Assembly (NCBI GenBank): GCA_945877005.1
Contig: CAMCQL010000002.1
Span: 1-36,926, forward strand
Direction of reading: 5' to 3'
Length of the DNA: 36,926 bases
Source of the DNA: Chryseobacterium gleum
GTDB lineage: Bacteria > Bacteroidota > Bacteroidia > Flavobacteriales_D > Crocinitomicaceae
This document shows, in pieces, positions 18,465 to 27,065 of this stretch. Every line of letters starts with the position of its first letter. The stretch's first letter is position 1. The notes under the pieces were generated by a model. It was not told where the DNA came from. It did not search any database and was given only the letters and a program-made list of their open reading frames with translations. Position numbers and translations under genes: made by a program.

Positions 18465-18523
18465 TGATATGAATTACGTTCAAAAAAATAAATAACTATC
18501 ATTGCATCTCTAACATCAATCAT

Positions 18524-19810
18524 TTGGAATTTATTCTATTTTTTGCTGTATTTCTATTTCTATTAATTAGTTTTAATAAATGGAATTTACTGAAATTTGA
18601 AGAAATTTCACCGCTAACTTTACAACTTATCTTTCTCATAAAATTAGGCATTGTATTTTTCGGTATCTATTTTTTTAGTAATTACAAAGGTTATGGTGAA
18701 AGCTCAGACATCTACTCATTTTTTAATGCAGCAATAAAAACGTCAAAAACAATTTCAATCATCGATCAATTAAAAATTATTTGTCATATCAGTCCATCAA
18801 ATGCAGCAATCAGCTATTTAGATCATTTAACCTATTGGAGAAAAGATTTTGACTACGGATTACCCAATGACAATCAAACAATGATTAAATTCAGTCTTTT
18901 TCTATCCGTAATTGGAATCAACAACTACCCTACACATGCACTAATTTCAACTTATCTTGGTTACTTTGGTATACTTATGGTTTTTAAGTCGCTTTATAAT
19001 TCTTCAAAAAAAACTTTATTTAACCTTCTATTCATCACATTATCACCAACTTTATTGTTTTTTAGTTCAGGGATTTATAAAGAAAGCCTTCTAATTCTTT
19101 ACATCGGAGTTTTAGTAAAAATAGTAACATCAAATTTGAAGTTTACATACCTCATTGCATTCTTATTTGTATATTACCTATTTCCAATTAAACCTTATTT
19201 TTTTATAATAATTACTCCTTCAATTCTTGTTTTACTGTTCTCAAAATATTTCAACTTAAGAAAACCATTTTTAATTCAATGTATTGTGTATTTAGGTTTA
19301 TTTTTCACCTTCACCATTTATTCTAGCATTCAAGAAAAAAAAATAGCTAAAGATGATGTCAAGTATGGAAAAATATTTGATCCTATAAAAATGATGACCT
19401 ATAAACAAGATGATTTTTTAGATGACGGGCTAGAAAAAAGTTCGAAAATGAACAAAACACTAATGGTTTTAGAAAAAAACAACACAAACATTTACAAAGC
19501 AATACCTATAGGACTTTTCAGCGGGTGGTTGCACCCTTCCATTTTTAATGTTTTAAAAAAAACATTTCTCCCTTTTGCTGTTGAGTACACGATCATCTTC
19601 TCCTTGATACTCATATTTGTTATACAAACTGTTCAAAAAAAAATAATCTTTAATTCAGAAACTGCTTTTGTTTTAACCATTTGTATTGTTTACAGTACCT
19701 TTATTGGAATTACCTCTCCAATAATTGGGAACCTAATTCGTTTTAAAACACCAATAATGCCTTTTTTCTATTATTTAATTAGTCTTATCCAGTTTAAAAG
19801 ATCTTTGTAA
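18524..19810 (+). CDS. Polytopic membrane protein, paralogue 1 of 3 (unknown function)
   Basis: A 428-residue protein with about nine or ten hydrophobic segments. The start codon is TTG: the frame is closed at 18470-18472 and holds no ATG or GTG near the start. The N-terminus from this TTG aligns directly with the ATG-started N-termini of the two genes that follow, which supports it. Shared landmarks are Asp62 in a D-I-Y-x-F-F context after the second segment, NDN at 115-117, FFSSGIYKES (K186, E187), and a C-terminal G402-x3-R406-F-K408-x-P410. The acid residue after the early segments and the late Arg resemble GT-C-fold glycosyltransferases or glycan polymerases, but no named family is recognised. 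Its stop overlaps the next ATG. Confidence 0.8.
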   Translation: MEFILFFAVFLFLLISFNKWNLLKFEEISPLTLQLIFLIKLGIVFFGIYFFSNYKGYGESSDIYSFFNAAIKTSKTISIIDQLKIICHISPSNAAISYLDHLTYWRKDFDYGLPNDNQTMIKFSLFLSVIGINNYPTHALISTYLGYFGILMVFKSLYNSSKKTLFNLLFITLSPTLLFFSSGIYKESLLILYIGVLVKIVTSNLKFTYLIAFLFVYYLFPIKPYFFIIITPSILVLLFSKYFNLRKPFLIQCIVYLGLFFTFTIYSSIQEKKIAKDDVKYGKIFDPIKMMTYKQDDFLDDGLEKSSKMNKTLMVLEKNNTNIYKAIPIGLFSGWLHPSIFNVLKKTFLPFAVEYTIIFSLILIFVIQTVQKKIIFNSETAFVLTICIVYSTFIGITSPIIGNLIRFKTPIMPFFYYLISLIQFKRSL

Positions 19811-21183
19811 TGTTGGCCACATTTATTTTTTTTCTTTTCACTTTATTCTTCATTTATAAATCAAAATTCTTTGAAGTTTCTCCAATTTCTAAACAGCTGA
19901 TTGTAGTTGCTTACTTAATCAAACTGTTCTTTGCAGCTTTACTTTATTCATTGTACACCTTTTATTATAAAGACCTTAGCAAAAATGATATCTATAAATA
20001 TTATACAGATTCGAAAGTACTCGTTGATTTATTTTACCATTCACCGAAAGATTTTTTTTCTTTTTTAAACGGAAATGGATTAAGAGAATTAAAATTAATT
20101 TATTGGGAGAAAACAAATAGTTATGGTTTTTTTAATGACAATAAAACATTAATATTATTTCAGACATTTCTTGGGATTGTCACATTTAAATCCATTGGTG
20201 TAAACTTTGTTGTATTTACATTCATTTCATTTTCAAGTATATTCGCCTTGATTAAGTGTTTTGAACACTTTCAACTCAAACTATCAAAACTTACTTTCTT
20301 TTTGTTTTTTTTCTTTCCGAGTGTATTATTATGGAGTTCCGGCCCAACAAAAGAGTCTTTGATCCTAAGTAGCATCAATATAATTGTTTATCAATTAGTC
20401 AAATACAATTCATCAAAAAAAATAGTAAATCTTTTTTTAGGTATATTTTTCCTGTTTTGTTTACTTATTTCCAAAAACTACATGTTTGGCTTGTTTGTGA
20501 TTGCTGCTGGTGTCTACATTTTATGGATCTTGTTCCCCAAGATCCCACTTTCTTTTACCGGTTTTTTATATACGATAATTTTACTATTTAGCATTTTTAT
20601 CATTGACCTTGTGCATCCAGCACTGAAAGGAATTGATTTTGAGAAAAAAAAGAATGAACAAAGAAGTGTCTCTGAACAAAAAAAATTAAGCGGTGCCTAT
20701 CAACTTCAAGTTTCAGGTAAAACTTACAATTTACTAAATACTCTCAGCTTCAAGCAAAGAGATAACCTAATCGAGAGTCACGAAGAAAATGCGAATAGTA
20801 TTATTGCTATCAATAAAATAAATGGATCATTTTTAAACTTTTTAATCGCTTTTCCTATTGCAATTTGGAACGTTCTATTTTTTCCAAGTTGTCCTTCTGT
20901 TTTTATTGGATTTAAAGCAATCTATTATTTAGAAAATACCTTTTTATTAATGCTTCTATTCTATTCAGTATACAACTACAATAGAAGCAATCATCCTAAT
21001 CTAAAAAAAATGACGATATTTCTCTTTCTCTTTTCATTTTTGGTATTCGCTTTTCAAGGTATGATTACACCCGTACTTGGTAATTTATACCGATACAAAA
21101 GTGTTGTTATTCCCGTTTTATGCTTTGCATTAATTCTTTCGTCTAACGCTAAGCTATTTTTCTCTAAAACTAAAGACACATAA
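19810..21183 (+). CDS. Polytopic membrane protein, paralogue 2 of 3 (unknown function)
   Basis: A 457-residue multi-pass membrane protein homologous to its two neighbours. Landmarks are D60 in a D-I-Y-K-Y-Y context, NDN at 109-111 (FFNDNKTLILF), LLWSSGPTKES (K181, E182), and G424-x3-R428-Y-K430-x4-P435 near the end. A soluble loop rich in Lys/Glu lies around residues 275-325 (FEKKKNEQRSVSEQKK). A segment with 'ENTFLLMLLFYSVYN' matches the Glu-containing segment in the other two. The ATG overlaps the preceding stop by one base (TAATG), indicating translational coupling. A role in surface glycan synthesis or export is an inference from architecture only. Confidence 0.82.
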   Translation: MLATFIFFLFTLFFIYKSKFFEVSPISKQLIVVAYLIKLFFAALLYSLYTFYYKDLSKNDIYKYYTDSKVLVDLFYHSPKDFFSFLNGNGLRELKLIYWEKTNSYGFFNDNKTLILFQTFLGIVTFKSIGVNFVVFTFISFSSIFALIKCFEHFQLKLSKLTFFLFFFFPSVLLWSSGPTKESLILSSINIIVYQLVKYNSSKKIVNLFLGIFFLFCLLISKNYMFGLFVIAAGVYILWILFPKIPLSFTGFLYTIILLFSIFIIDLVHPALKGIDFEKKKNEQRSVSEQKKLSGAYQLQVSGKTYNLLNTLSFKQRDNLIESHEENANSIIAINKINGSFLNFLIAFPIAIWNVLFFPSCPSVFIGFKAIYYLENTFLLMLLFYSVYNYNRSNHPNLKKMTIFLFLFSFLVFAFQGMITPVLGNLYRYKSVVIPVLCFALILSSNAKLFFSKTKDT

Positions 21184-21193
21184 ATAGAGATGC

Positions 21194-21201
21194 TATATTT
21201 G
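21194..21201 (+). promoter_or_regulatory. Possible internal -7 element before paralogue 3
   Basis: TATATTTG in the 35-base gap between the second and third membrane protein genes fits TAnnTTTG and would start transcription near 21208, 11 bases before the ATG. No TTG at -33. It may give the third gene extra expression, or be a chance match. Confidence 0.35.
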
Positions 21202-21218
21202 TATAAATTAGTTTTGAA

Positions 21219-22532
21219 ATGATCAATACATTCCTCTATTTATTCTATTTATTACTGATTTTTATAGCATTTAAAAAAGTTTCTTTCTTTAAAAATTCAC
21301 CGCTTTCAATTTATCTGATTGTATTATTCTTCAGTCTAAAAATAGTGTCTTCTTTTGTCATGTATGCTATTTATAGTTACTACTACACCGACAGAGGAAC
21401 AGCAGATATCTTTAAATATTACGACGACGCGAATATTTTGTTCAATCAATTATTTCTTAAAAGTCCAATCGAATACATCAAGTTAACACTCGGACTACAG
21501 CAAGAATCTTCATTGATTTATAATGCATTGCAACAAACAAATTTTTGGTACAAACCAAGAGAATTTAACATCTACAATGACAATAGAACAATCATTCGTT
21601 TAAATATGTTTATTCGAATTTTTTCAAATAATTTTTACCATATCCACTCCCTCTTGATCATTTTCATCTCTTTCATTGGACTAGTTAGCATCCATAAAAC
21701 CTTTCTGTTTTTTTCAAAACAATCATCAACACTCATTGCTTGTTCAATTTTTCTTATTCCATCGGTAATATTCTGGAGCTCAGCGAATCTAAAAGAAGGA
21801 ATATTGATTGGGGCGTTAGGAGTATTCCTATGGATGTACACTCAATTACTCTATTTAAATCTCTCAATTAAAAGAAAAATCATTATTGTACTCGCGCTAA
21901 TAATAAGTAGTCTTATTCTAGCAGTTATTAAACCCTACATATTAATAGTTTCTATCCCTTCACTAATAGCTTGGACAATCGCTAAAATCATCAAAACTAA
22001 AAAAACATTACTTACTTTTATTTTAACCCATTTAATTGTTATCATCAGCGGATTGATCATCCATAAAATTATCCCTTCGATAAATATTGTTCAAAATATA
22101 ACCTTTAAAAACAATGACTTTATTAATGTTTCAAATGACACTAAAGCAGGTAGTTCGTTTACGATCAACAAACTTGATGGTAGTGTAACTACTATTATTA
22201 ATAATCTATTACCCGCATTCATCAATAACTTTATCAGACCTTTTCCTTCGGAATGCAATTCAATGCTTGTAACTTTAGCTTGTATTGAAAACTACTTGAT
22301 TGTACTACTTATCATCTTCTCTATATATTGTTTTATAAGATATAAAAAAACACTTCTTCCCATACAGTGCTATTCATTTTTCATGACTCTATTATTAGGA
22401 TTAATAATTGGTTTAATCGTGCCAGTATTTGGGGCAAGTGTTCGGTATAAAATTCCTTACCTTCCCTTTTTAATCCCATCACTACTAATGATTTTTTTTA
22501 AAACAAATCAAAAGAATTTATGCGAAAAATAG
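21219..22532 (+). CDS. Polytopic membrane protein, paralogue 3 of 3 (unknown function)
   Basis: A 437-residue multi-pass membrane protein, the third copy of the tandem family. Landmarks are D63 in A-D-I-F-K-Y-Y-D-D, NDN at 110-112 (IYNDNRTIIRLN), IFWSSANLKEG (K182, E183), 'FIRPFPSECNSMLVTLACIENYLIV' split over the late loop and segment, and G405-x3-R409-Y-K411 near the end. This copy has the most complete set of motifs, including Arg-Pro-Phe-Pro and Glu-Asn, which the first copy has lost in part. It overlaps the following lipoprotein gene by 13 bases. Family and substrate are not recognised; a GT-C-like or polymerase-like role is possible. Confidence 0.82.
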   Translation: MINTFLYLFYLLLIFIAFKKVSFFKNSPLSIYLIVLFFSLKIVSSFVMYAIYSYYYTDRGTADIFKYYDDANILFNQLFLKSPIEYIKLTLGLQQESSLIYNALQQTNFWYKPREFNIYNDNRTIIRLNMFIRIFSNNFYHIHSLLIIFISFIGLVSIHKTFLFFSKQSSTLIACSIFLIPSVIFWSSANLKEGILIGALGVFLWMYTQLLYLNLSIKRKIIIVLALIISSLILAVIKPYILIVSIPSLIAWTIAKIIKTKKTLLTFILTHLIVIISGLIIHKIIPSINIVQNITFKNNDFINVSNDTKAGSSFTINKLDGSVTTIINNLLPAFINNFIRPFPSECNSMLVTLACIENYLIVLLIIFSIYCFIRYKKTLLPIQCYSFFMTLLLGLIIGLIVPVFGASVRYKIPYLPFLIPSLLMIFFKTNQKNLCEK

Positions 22533-23857
22533 CCGCCGCAATTTCACTAATTTTCATCTGTTTATCATGTATGAAAGGAAAAAAAGTAGATGTAATTTTC
22601 CATAATGCCTCAATTAATTTACTCGATGAAAATCAGACAGTCCATCAGGCGATGGCAGTTAAAAATGGAAAAATAATTGAAACAGGCCCTGAACGTCAAA
22701 TACTGAATAAGTATTCTTCCAATGAAACAGTTGACTTACAGCAACATAAAGTATATCCAAGTTTTATATGTTCGTATGTACCGTTAGAACAATTAATGAT
22801 TCAAATGGAATCTACAGATCTAAAAACAGCTCAATCCGAAAATGCGATTTTAACTCTAATTGAAAAGCACTTTTCCATTTTCCCCAAACCAACTTCTTTC
22901 ATTTCACTCAATTTTCCATTAAAATTTCTAAATGGTAACTTAAAAATAGTTCAACTACTCAACGAAAAATACAAGGATAAAATCATCGTTTTTTATTCAA
23001 AAAATATAAATAAAGTTTTATACAAATTAAAAAAAGGAAGCTTTAAAGAGGTGGAAGTATCAGAAAATGAAGCCTACAATTGGATAACTAAAATAATTCA
23101 ACTTAATTCAGGCAAAAAACAACAAATTATCGATCAAATACTTACATCCTATCTAGAAAATGGATATACAACTTTAGACATTCCAATTAATCACTATGAA
23201 GACTTGAAAATAATTGAGAAAACCTCAAAAGAAAAAAAACTAACGACTCATTTTTACTTAACGGAAGAATTATTTCGGAAAAATATAAACGTAAAATCGA
23301 ATAAATATAATGGCTTAATCATCGACACACTTATTGATTTGTCACAGCAAATTTCATATGCGAAAAAGCATCAATTACAGATTGTATTTCCTTCAAATAT
23401 AAAAGATGAAAATATAAAACTAATCCAACAACATTTATCTGATTATACCAAAGACCATCGATGGAAAATCATCATCAATAAGACACCATCTGCTAATGAA
23501 CTCTCATTTTATACCAATAATAATTTTTCACTTATATTTCATTCAAATTTAGAGTATAAACTACAAAACGATTTCACTTACTTTTCCATTAGAAACAATA
23601 GTTCAAACCCTACTAGCTTCTTTAAATTAATCGATGATCAGAAAATAATTGACTTCGATATCGTTAACACCGCTTTATACAGCCAAACAAAATGGGCTTC
23701 TTATCAAAATTTTGAAGAATTAAATTTAGGAACACTTGAGAAAAATAAATGGGCTACTTTCATTGTATTGAATTCAAAACTCCGAGATAACAACAACTCT
23801 TCAGTTTTTCCATTACAAATATATTCGAAGGGGAAAAACATATATAAAGCTTACTAA
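22520..23857 (+). CDS. Lipoprotein with degenerate amidohydrolase (YtcJ-like) fold
   Basis: A 445-residue lipoprotein: the signal ends CLSC with lipidated Cys17. Residues 22-85 follow the start of YtcJ-type amidohydrolases: VDVIFHNASINLLDENQT, AMAVKNGKIIETG, VDLQQHKVYPSF. The C-terminal strands also match: GTLEKNKWATFIVLN from G404 corresponds to the family's 'GSLE-x-GK-x-ADFVVLD', and the last strand SKGKNIYKAY to its GGKVVY. But the metal-binding PGFIDxHxH is here P80-SFICSYVP88, with Asp, His and His replaced by Cys84, Tyr86 and Pro88. Activity as a metallohydrolase is therefore unlikely. It overlaps paralogue 3 by 13 bases and probably works with the membrane proteins as a binding or scaffold protein. 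Confidence 0.7.
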   Translation: MRKIAAAISLIFICLSCMKGKKVDVIFHNASINLLDENQTVHQAMAVKNGKIIETGPERQILNKYSSNETVDLQQHKVYPSFICSYVPLEQLMIQMESTDLKTAQSENAILTLIEKHFSIFPKPTSFISLNFPLKFLNGNLKIVQLLNEKYKDKIIVFYSKNINKVLYKLKKGSFKEVEVSENEAYNWITKIIQLNSGKKQQIIDQILTSYLENGYTTLDIPINHYEDLKIIEKTSKEKKLTTHFYLTEELFRKNINVKSNKYNGLIIDTLIDLSQQISYAKKHQLQIVFPSNIKDENIKLIQQHLSDYTKDHRWKIIINKTPSANELSFYTNNNFSLIFHSNLEYKLQNDFTYFSIRNNSSNPTSFFKLIDDQKIIDFDIVNTALYSQTKWASYQNFEELNLGTLEKNKWATFIVLNSKLRDNNNSSVFPLQIYSKGKNIYKAY

Positions 23858-23929
23858 TCATCAACTTAAAGATGTTTTTACTATATTTATATAAGTGAGC
23901 CTTACAACTTAATTATTCACATAATTCGT

Positions 23930-25693
23930 ATGACTATGAAACGATTGTTTGATATACCCTTGTACCAATTTGAAAAATACCCAAATAATGGAATGTTTGT
24001 TTCAAAAATAAATGGAACTTGGACACCAATTTCCACTAGCGATTTTATAGATCTTACCTACAAAGTTTCCAAAGCATTGATTGATCTTTCCATTCAAGCG
24101 GGAGATAAAATTGGAATAATTTCAACTAATAGATTAGAGTGGAATATTATCGATATTGCATGTCTTCAGATTGGAGCAATTGTAGTTCCACTCTACCCCA
24201 CTATTTCAGAGAACGACTATAAATACATCTTTAAAGACGCTGGTATAAAATTATGTTTTGTTGGGTCAATTGATTTATATAACAAAATAACAAACATTCA
24301 ACATGAACTAACTGAGCTGAAAAATATTTACTGTTTTGAAAAACAACCAACAGTAAATTATTGGAAAGATCTCCTGATTTTAGATTCAACAGCACAAAAT
24401 AGTGATGTAGAAAATCGAAAAAACAATATTCAATCAGAAGAACTTGCAACAATAATTTACACTTCAGGTACAACAGGGAACCCAAAAGGTGTTATGCTTT
24501 CTCACGCAAACATTTTAAGCAATGTTGCAGGTTGTATTGAAAGGATGCCCGCTGATGAACACTCTAAAGTGTTGACTTTTCTACCAGTTTGTCATGTATA
24601 TGAAAGAATGCTGCATTACCTCTACATGTATATGGGCTGTTCGATACATTTTGCTGAATCAATGGACACGATTGGGGAAAACATAAAAGAAGTACAACCT
24701 GATATGTTTACCGCGGTACCAAGACTAATTGAAAAAGTGTACGAGAAAATTATACGCAAAGGAGAAGAACTTTCAGGATTAAAAAAAGGATTGTTTTTTT
24801 GGGCTGTTCGACTTGCAGAAAAATATGATACATCTGGAACCTCTATTTGGTATCAAATTCAGCTTAAAATTGCTCGAAAATTAATTTTCTCTAAATGGCA
24901 AGAAGCCTTGGGCGGAAATGTAAAAGCTATTGCTTCAGGAAGTGCTGCTTTACAACCACGATTAGCACGAATATTTTTAGCCGCTGGAATCAATGTATTA
25001 GAAGGTTATGGATTAACTGAAACCTCACCAGTTGTATCAGTTAATTGTTTAAAAAATGGAATCAAAATTGGTACTGTAGGAACAACCATTGAGAAAGTAG
25101 ATGTAAAAATTGCTGCGGATGGAGAAATCTTAGTAAAAGGCCCCAATGTAATGATGGGTTACTACAATAATGAAAAAGCAACAAAGGAAGTCATCGATTC
25201 TGAAGGATACTTTCACACAGGTGATATAGGAGAAATTGTAGAAGGGAAATTTTTAAAAATTACAGACCGTAAAAAAGAGATTTTCAAAACTTCTGGTGGT
25301 AAATATATTGTACCACAAGTAATGGAAAATAAATTTAAAGAATCAAGATTTATCGAACAAATTATTGTTGTTGGTGAAAATGAAAAATATCCAGCTGCAT
25401 TAATTGTTCCAAATTTTGTTTACATTCGTGAATGGTTGCAGCTTCATTCAATTTCAGAAACGGGAGTAACAAACGAAGAATTAATCACAAAAAAAGAAAT
25501 TATTGAACGCATTGAAAAAGAAATAACACTATACAATCATCAATTTGGACATTGGGAACAACTTAAAAAATTCAAATTACTATCAGAAGAATTTTCTGTC
25601 GAAAATGGTGAACTTACTCCAACATTAAAGTTGAAAAGAAAAATAATCCTAGAAAAAAACAAACATTTACTCAAAGAAATATTTAACGATTGA
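23930..25693 (+). CDS. Long-chain fatty acid--CoA ligase (AMP-forming)
   Basis: A 587-residue acyl-CoA synthetase of the ANL superfamily, which activates fatty acids with ATP and CoA through an acyl-adenylate. The P-loop-like motif YTSGTTGNPKG is at 177-187, the adenylate motif GYGLTETSP at 359-367, and the hinge/core motif YFHTGDIGE, then ITDRKKEIFKTSGGKYI. VCHVYERM ('LPVCHVYERMLHYLYMYMG') is typical of the long-chain group. A second ATG lies 6 bases in, at 23936, and could equally be used. A TATATTTA (23882-23889) upstream is one base off the -7 consensus. It is near-contiguous with the membrane cassette but separated by 72 bases. Confidence 0.93.
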   Translation: MTMKRLFDIPLYQFEKYPNNGMFVSKINGTWTPISTSDFIDLTYKVSKALIDLSIQAGDKIGIISTNRLEWNIIDIACLQIGAIVVPLYPTISENDYKYIFKDAGIKLCFVGSIDLYNKITNIQHELTELKNIYCFEKQPTVNYWKDLLILDSTAQNSDVENRKNNIQSEELATIIYTSGTTGNPKGVMLSHANILSNVAGCIERMPADEHSKVLTFLPVCHVYERMLHYLYMYMGCSIHFAESMDTIGENIKEVQPDMFTAVPRLIEKVYEKIIRKGEELSGLKKGLFFWAVRLAEKYDTSGTSIWYQIQLKIARKLIFSKWQEALGGNVKAIASGSAALQPRLARIFLAAGINVLEGYGLTETSPVVSVNCLKNGIKIGTVGTTIEKVDVKIAADGEILVKGPNVMMGYYNNEKATKEVIDSEGYFHTGDIGEIVEGKFLKITDRKKEIFKTSGGKYIVPQVMENKFKESRFIEQIIVVGENEKYPAALIVPNFVYIREWLQLHSISETGVTNEELITKKEIIERIEKEITLYNHQFGHWEQLKKFKLLSEEFSVENGELTPTLKLKRKIILEKNKHLLKEIFND

Positions 25694-25757
25694 TTGAATT
25701 AACAGCAAAAAAGTTATCATCGTTTTTTTTGGAAAAACAGAACTATCAAAGAGCAAT

Positions 25758-26390
25758 ATGAATACAACGCCTGAAATAATTTACCACTATTTTAATCAAC
25801 TTACAGAAAATCAAAAAAATCAAATTGAAAAATTATTGAAGGTATATACCTATTGGAATGCTCAAATAAATGTTATTTCTAGAAAAGATTTAGATGCGTT
25901 TTATGAACGACATGTACTTCATTCATTAGCAATTGCAAAAATTATAACCTTTGCTCCAACTACAAATATTCTCGATATTGGAACCGGTGGAGGATTTCCT
26001 GGTATACCTCTCGCTATTTTATTTCCAGAATGTAATTTCACATTAGTCGATTCTATCGGGAAAAAAGTTAAAGTCGTTCAAGAAGTGGCATCAGAACTTG
26101 GAATTAATAATGTTACAGCCATCAAATCACGTGCTGAAGATATTCACGAAAAATTTGATTTCATAGTTAGTCGTGCAGTTACAGAAATGCCAAAATTCCT
26201 AACATGGACAAAAGACAAATTTAGCACTAAGCAAAAAAACGAGTTAAAAAATGGTATTTTATACCTAAAAGGAGGAGACTTAACAGAAGAAATGAAAGGT
26301 ATAAAAAAAGAAATCAACTACTTCGAACTTAAAAATATATTTAAGGAGGAGTTCTTCGACACTAAAAAAATTGTCTATTTAAAAAATTAA
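25758..26390 (+). CDS. rsmG: 16S rRNA (guanine-527-N7)-methyltransferase
   Basis: A 210-residue SAM-dependent methyltransferase matching RsmG (GidB), which methylates G527 of 16S rRNA. The N-terminal segment has INVISRKDLDAFYERHVLHSL (residues 37-57). The SAM site LDIGTGGGFPGIPLA is at 72-86, then FTLVDSIGKKVKVV and a DFIVSRAVTEMPKF catalytic-region motif. Length is normal. It follows the acyl-CoA ligase after 64 bases and its stop codon directly abuts the stop of the convergent gene. Confidence 0.95.
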   Translation: MNTTPEIIYHYFNQLTENQKNQIEKLLKVYTYWNAQINVISRKDLDAFYERHVLHSLAIAKIITFAPTTNILDIGTGGGFPGIPLAILFPECNFTLVDSIGKKVKVVQEVASELGINNVTAIKSRAEDIHEKFDFIVSRAVTEMPKFLTWTKDKFSTKQKNELKNGILYLKGGDLTEEMKGIKKEINYFELKNIFKEEFFDTKKIVYLKN

Positions 26391-26927
26391 TTAGAGTTTG
26401 TATTTTTTTAAAAAAGCAGTCCAATCCCAGATGAAGTTTTGCATAATATCATCCATTCTTTTTAAGAAAAGTGGATTAGGAGCTTGAATTTTTTTATAAT
26501 AATCAGTTTGAAATTCGTTCAAGTTATATTTATAAAATAATGCTTTTGACATCCCATACAATACATTCTTAGAAGGTTTGTTGACACGAGATATGAACGA
26601 AATATAATCTTTCACTAATCCATCAAAATCGGTATCAGAAACCCCAAACAACGGGGCTACTTTTGCCACTATTAACTTCTTAATATTCTCATAATGTTCT
26701 GTTTCAAATGTAGATTGTAAAACCACAATATTACCTACAAAAACAATCATAATGAATTCACCACTATCATCTTCATCAATACCAGGAGTCAATTCAAAAG
26801 CTGGATCAACATTAATTAACGATGCAACATCCTTGAAACTTTTATCAATAACATCAAGCAAACCATTCACAAAAATGTTTGCAATTTGATTTTCATTTAA
26901 TCTTCGTTTCAAAAAAGATCCTAACAT
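26391..26927 (-). CDS. Conserved-looking cytoplasmic protein of unknown function
   Basis: A 178-residue soluble protein with no signal peptide or membrane segment. It looks largely helical, with one beta-rich stretch (FIMIVFVGNIVVLQS at about 58-72) after an acidic loop (ELTPGIDEDDSGEF). The C-terminal is aromatic and basic (NFIWDWTAFLKKYKL). I do not recognise a family. The ATG at 26927 is supported by a -7 element 32 bases upstream. It is convergent with rsmG, the two stops touching, and divergent from the PorP/SprF-like gene. Confidence 0.75.
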   Translation of the reverse strand: MLGSFLKRRLNENQIANIFVNGLLDVIDKSFKDVASLINVDPAFELTPGIDEDDSGEFIMIVFVGNIVVLQSTFETEHYENIKKLIVAKVAPLFGVSDTDFDGLVKDYISFISRVNKPSKNVLYGMSKALFYKYNLNEFQTDYYKKIQAPNPLFLKRMDDIMQNFIWDWTAFLKKYKL

Positions 26928-26958
26928 AGATTAATTATTTGTCTTTTAATTAATTTAA

Positions 26959-26966
26959 CAAATTTA
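26959..26966 (-). promoter_or_regulatory. -7 element of the 178-residue unknown gene
   Basis: On the minus strand the sequence reads TAAATTTG, matching TAnnTTTG, and would start transcription near 26952, about 25 bases before the ATG at 26927. No TTG at -33. It lies in the 138-base divergent gap to the PorP/SprF-like gene; on the plus side of that gap I see no convincing promoter. Confidence 0.5.
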
Positions 26967-27065
26967 GCGTATATATCTAAAAACATGAGCGAACCAATAA
27001 ATGATTAATCAACAAGTTATTAACATTATTGGTGAATTATTTTAATTTGATTGTATCTTAGCATA

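Noticed and set aside
23882-23889. TATATTTA upstream of the acyl-CoA ligase as a promoter -7 element.
   Set aside because: One base off the consensus and no -33 TTG at the right distance; too common in this composition to list as a feature.
25694-25757. A-rich then T-rich stretch after the acyl-CoA ligase that could fold as a terminator.
   Set aside because: The possible stem is almost only A-T with mismatches; no GC-containing stem precedes the T-run.
25690-25761. A 23-codon frame (TTG start) that exactly bridges the gap between the acyl-CoA ligase and rsmG, overlapping the stop of one and the start of the other.
   Set aside because: Only 72 bases in AT-rich DNA, no ATG, and no recognisable motif; open frames of this length are expected by chance.
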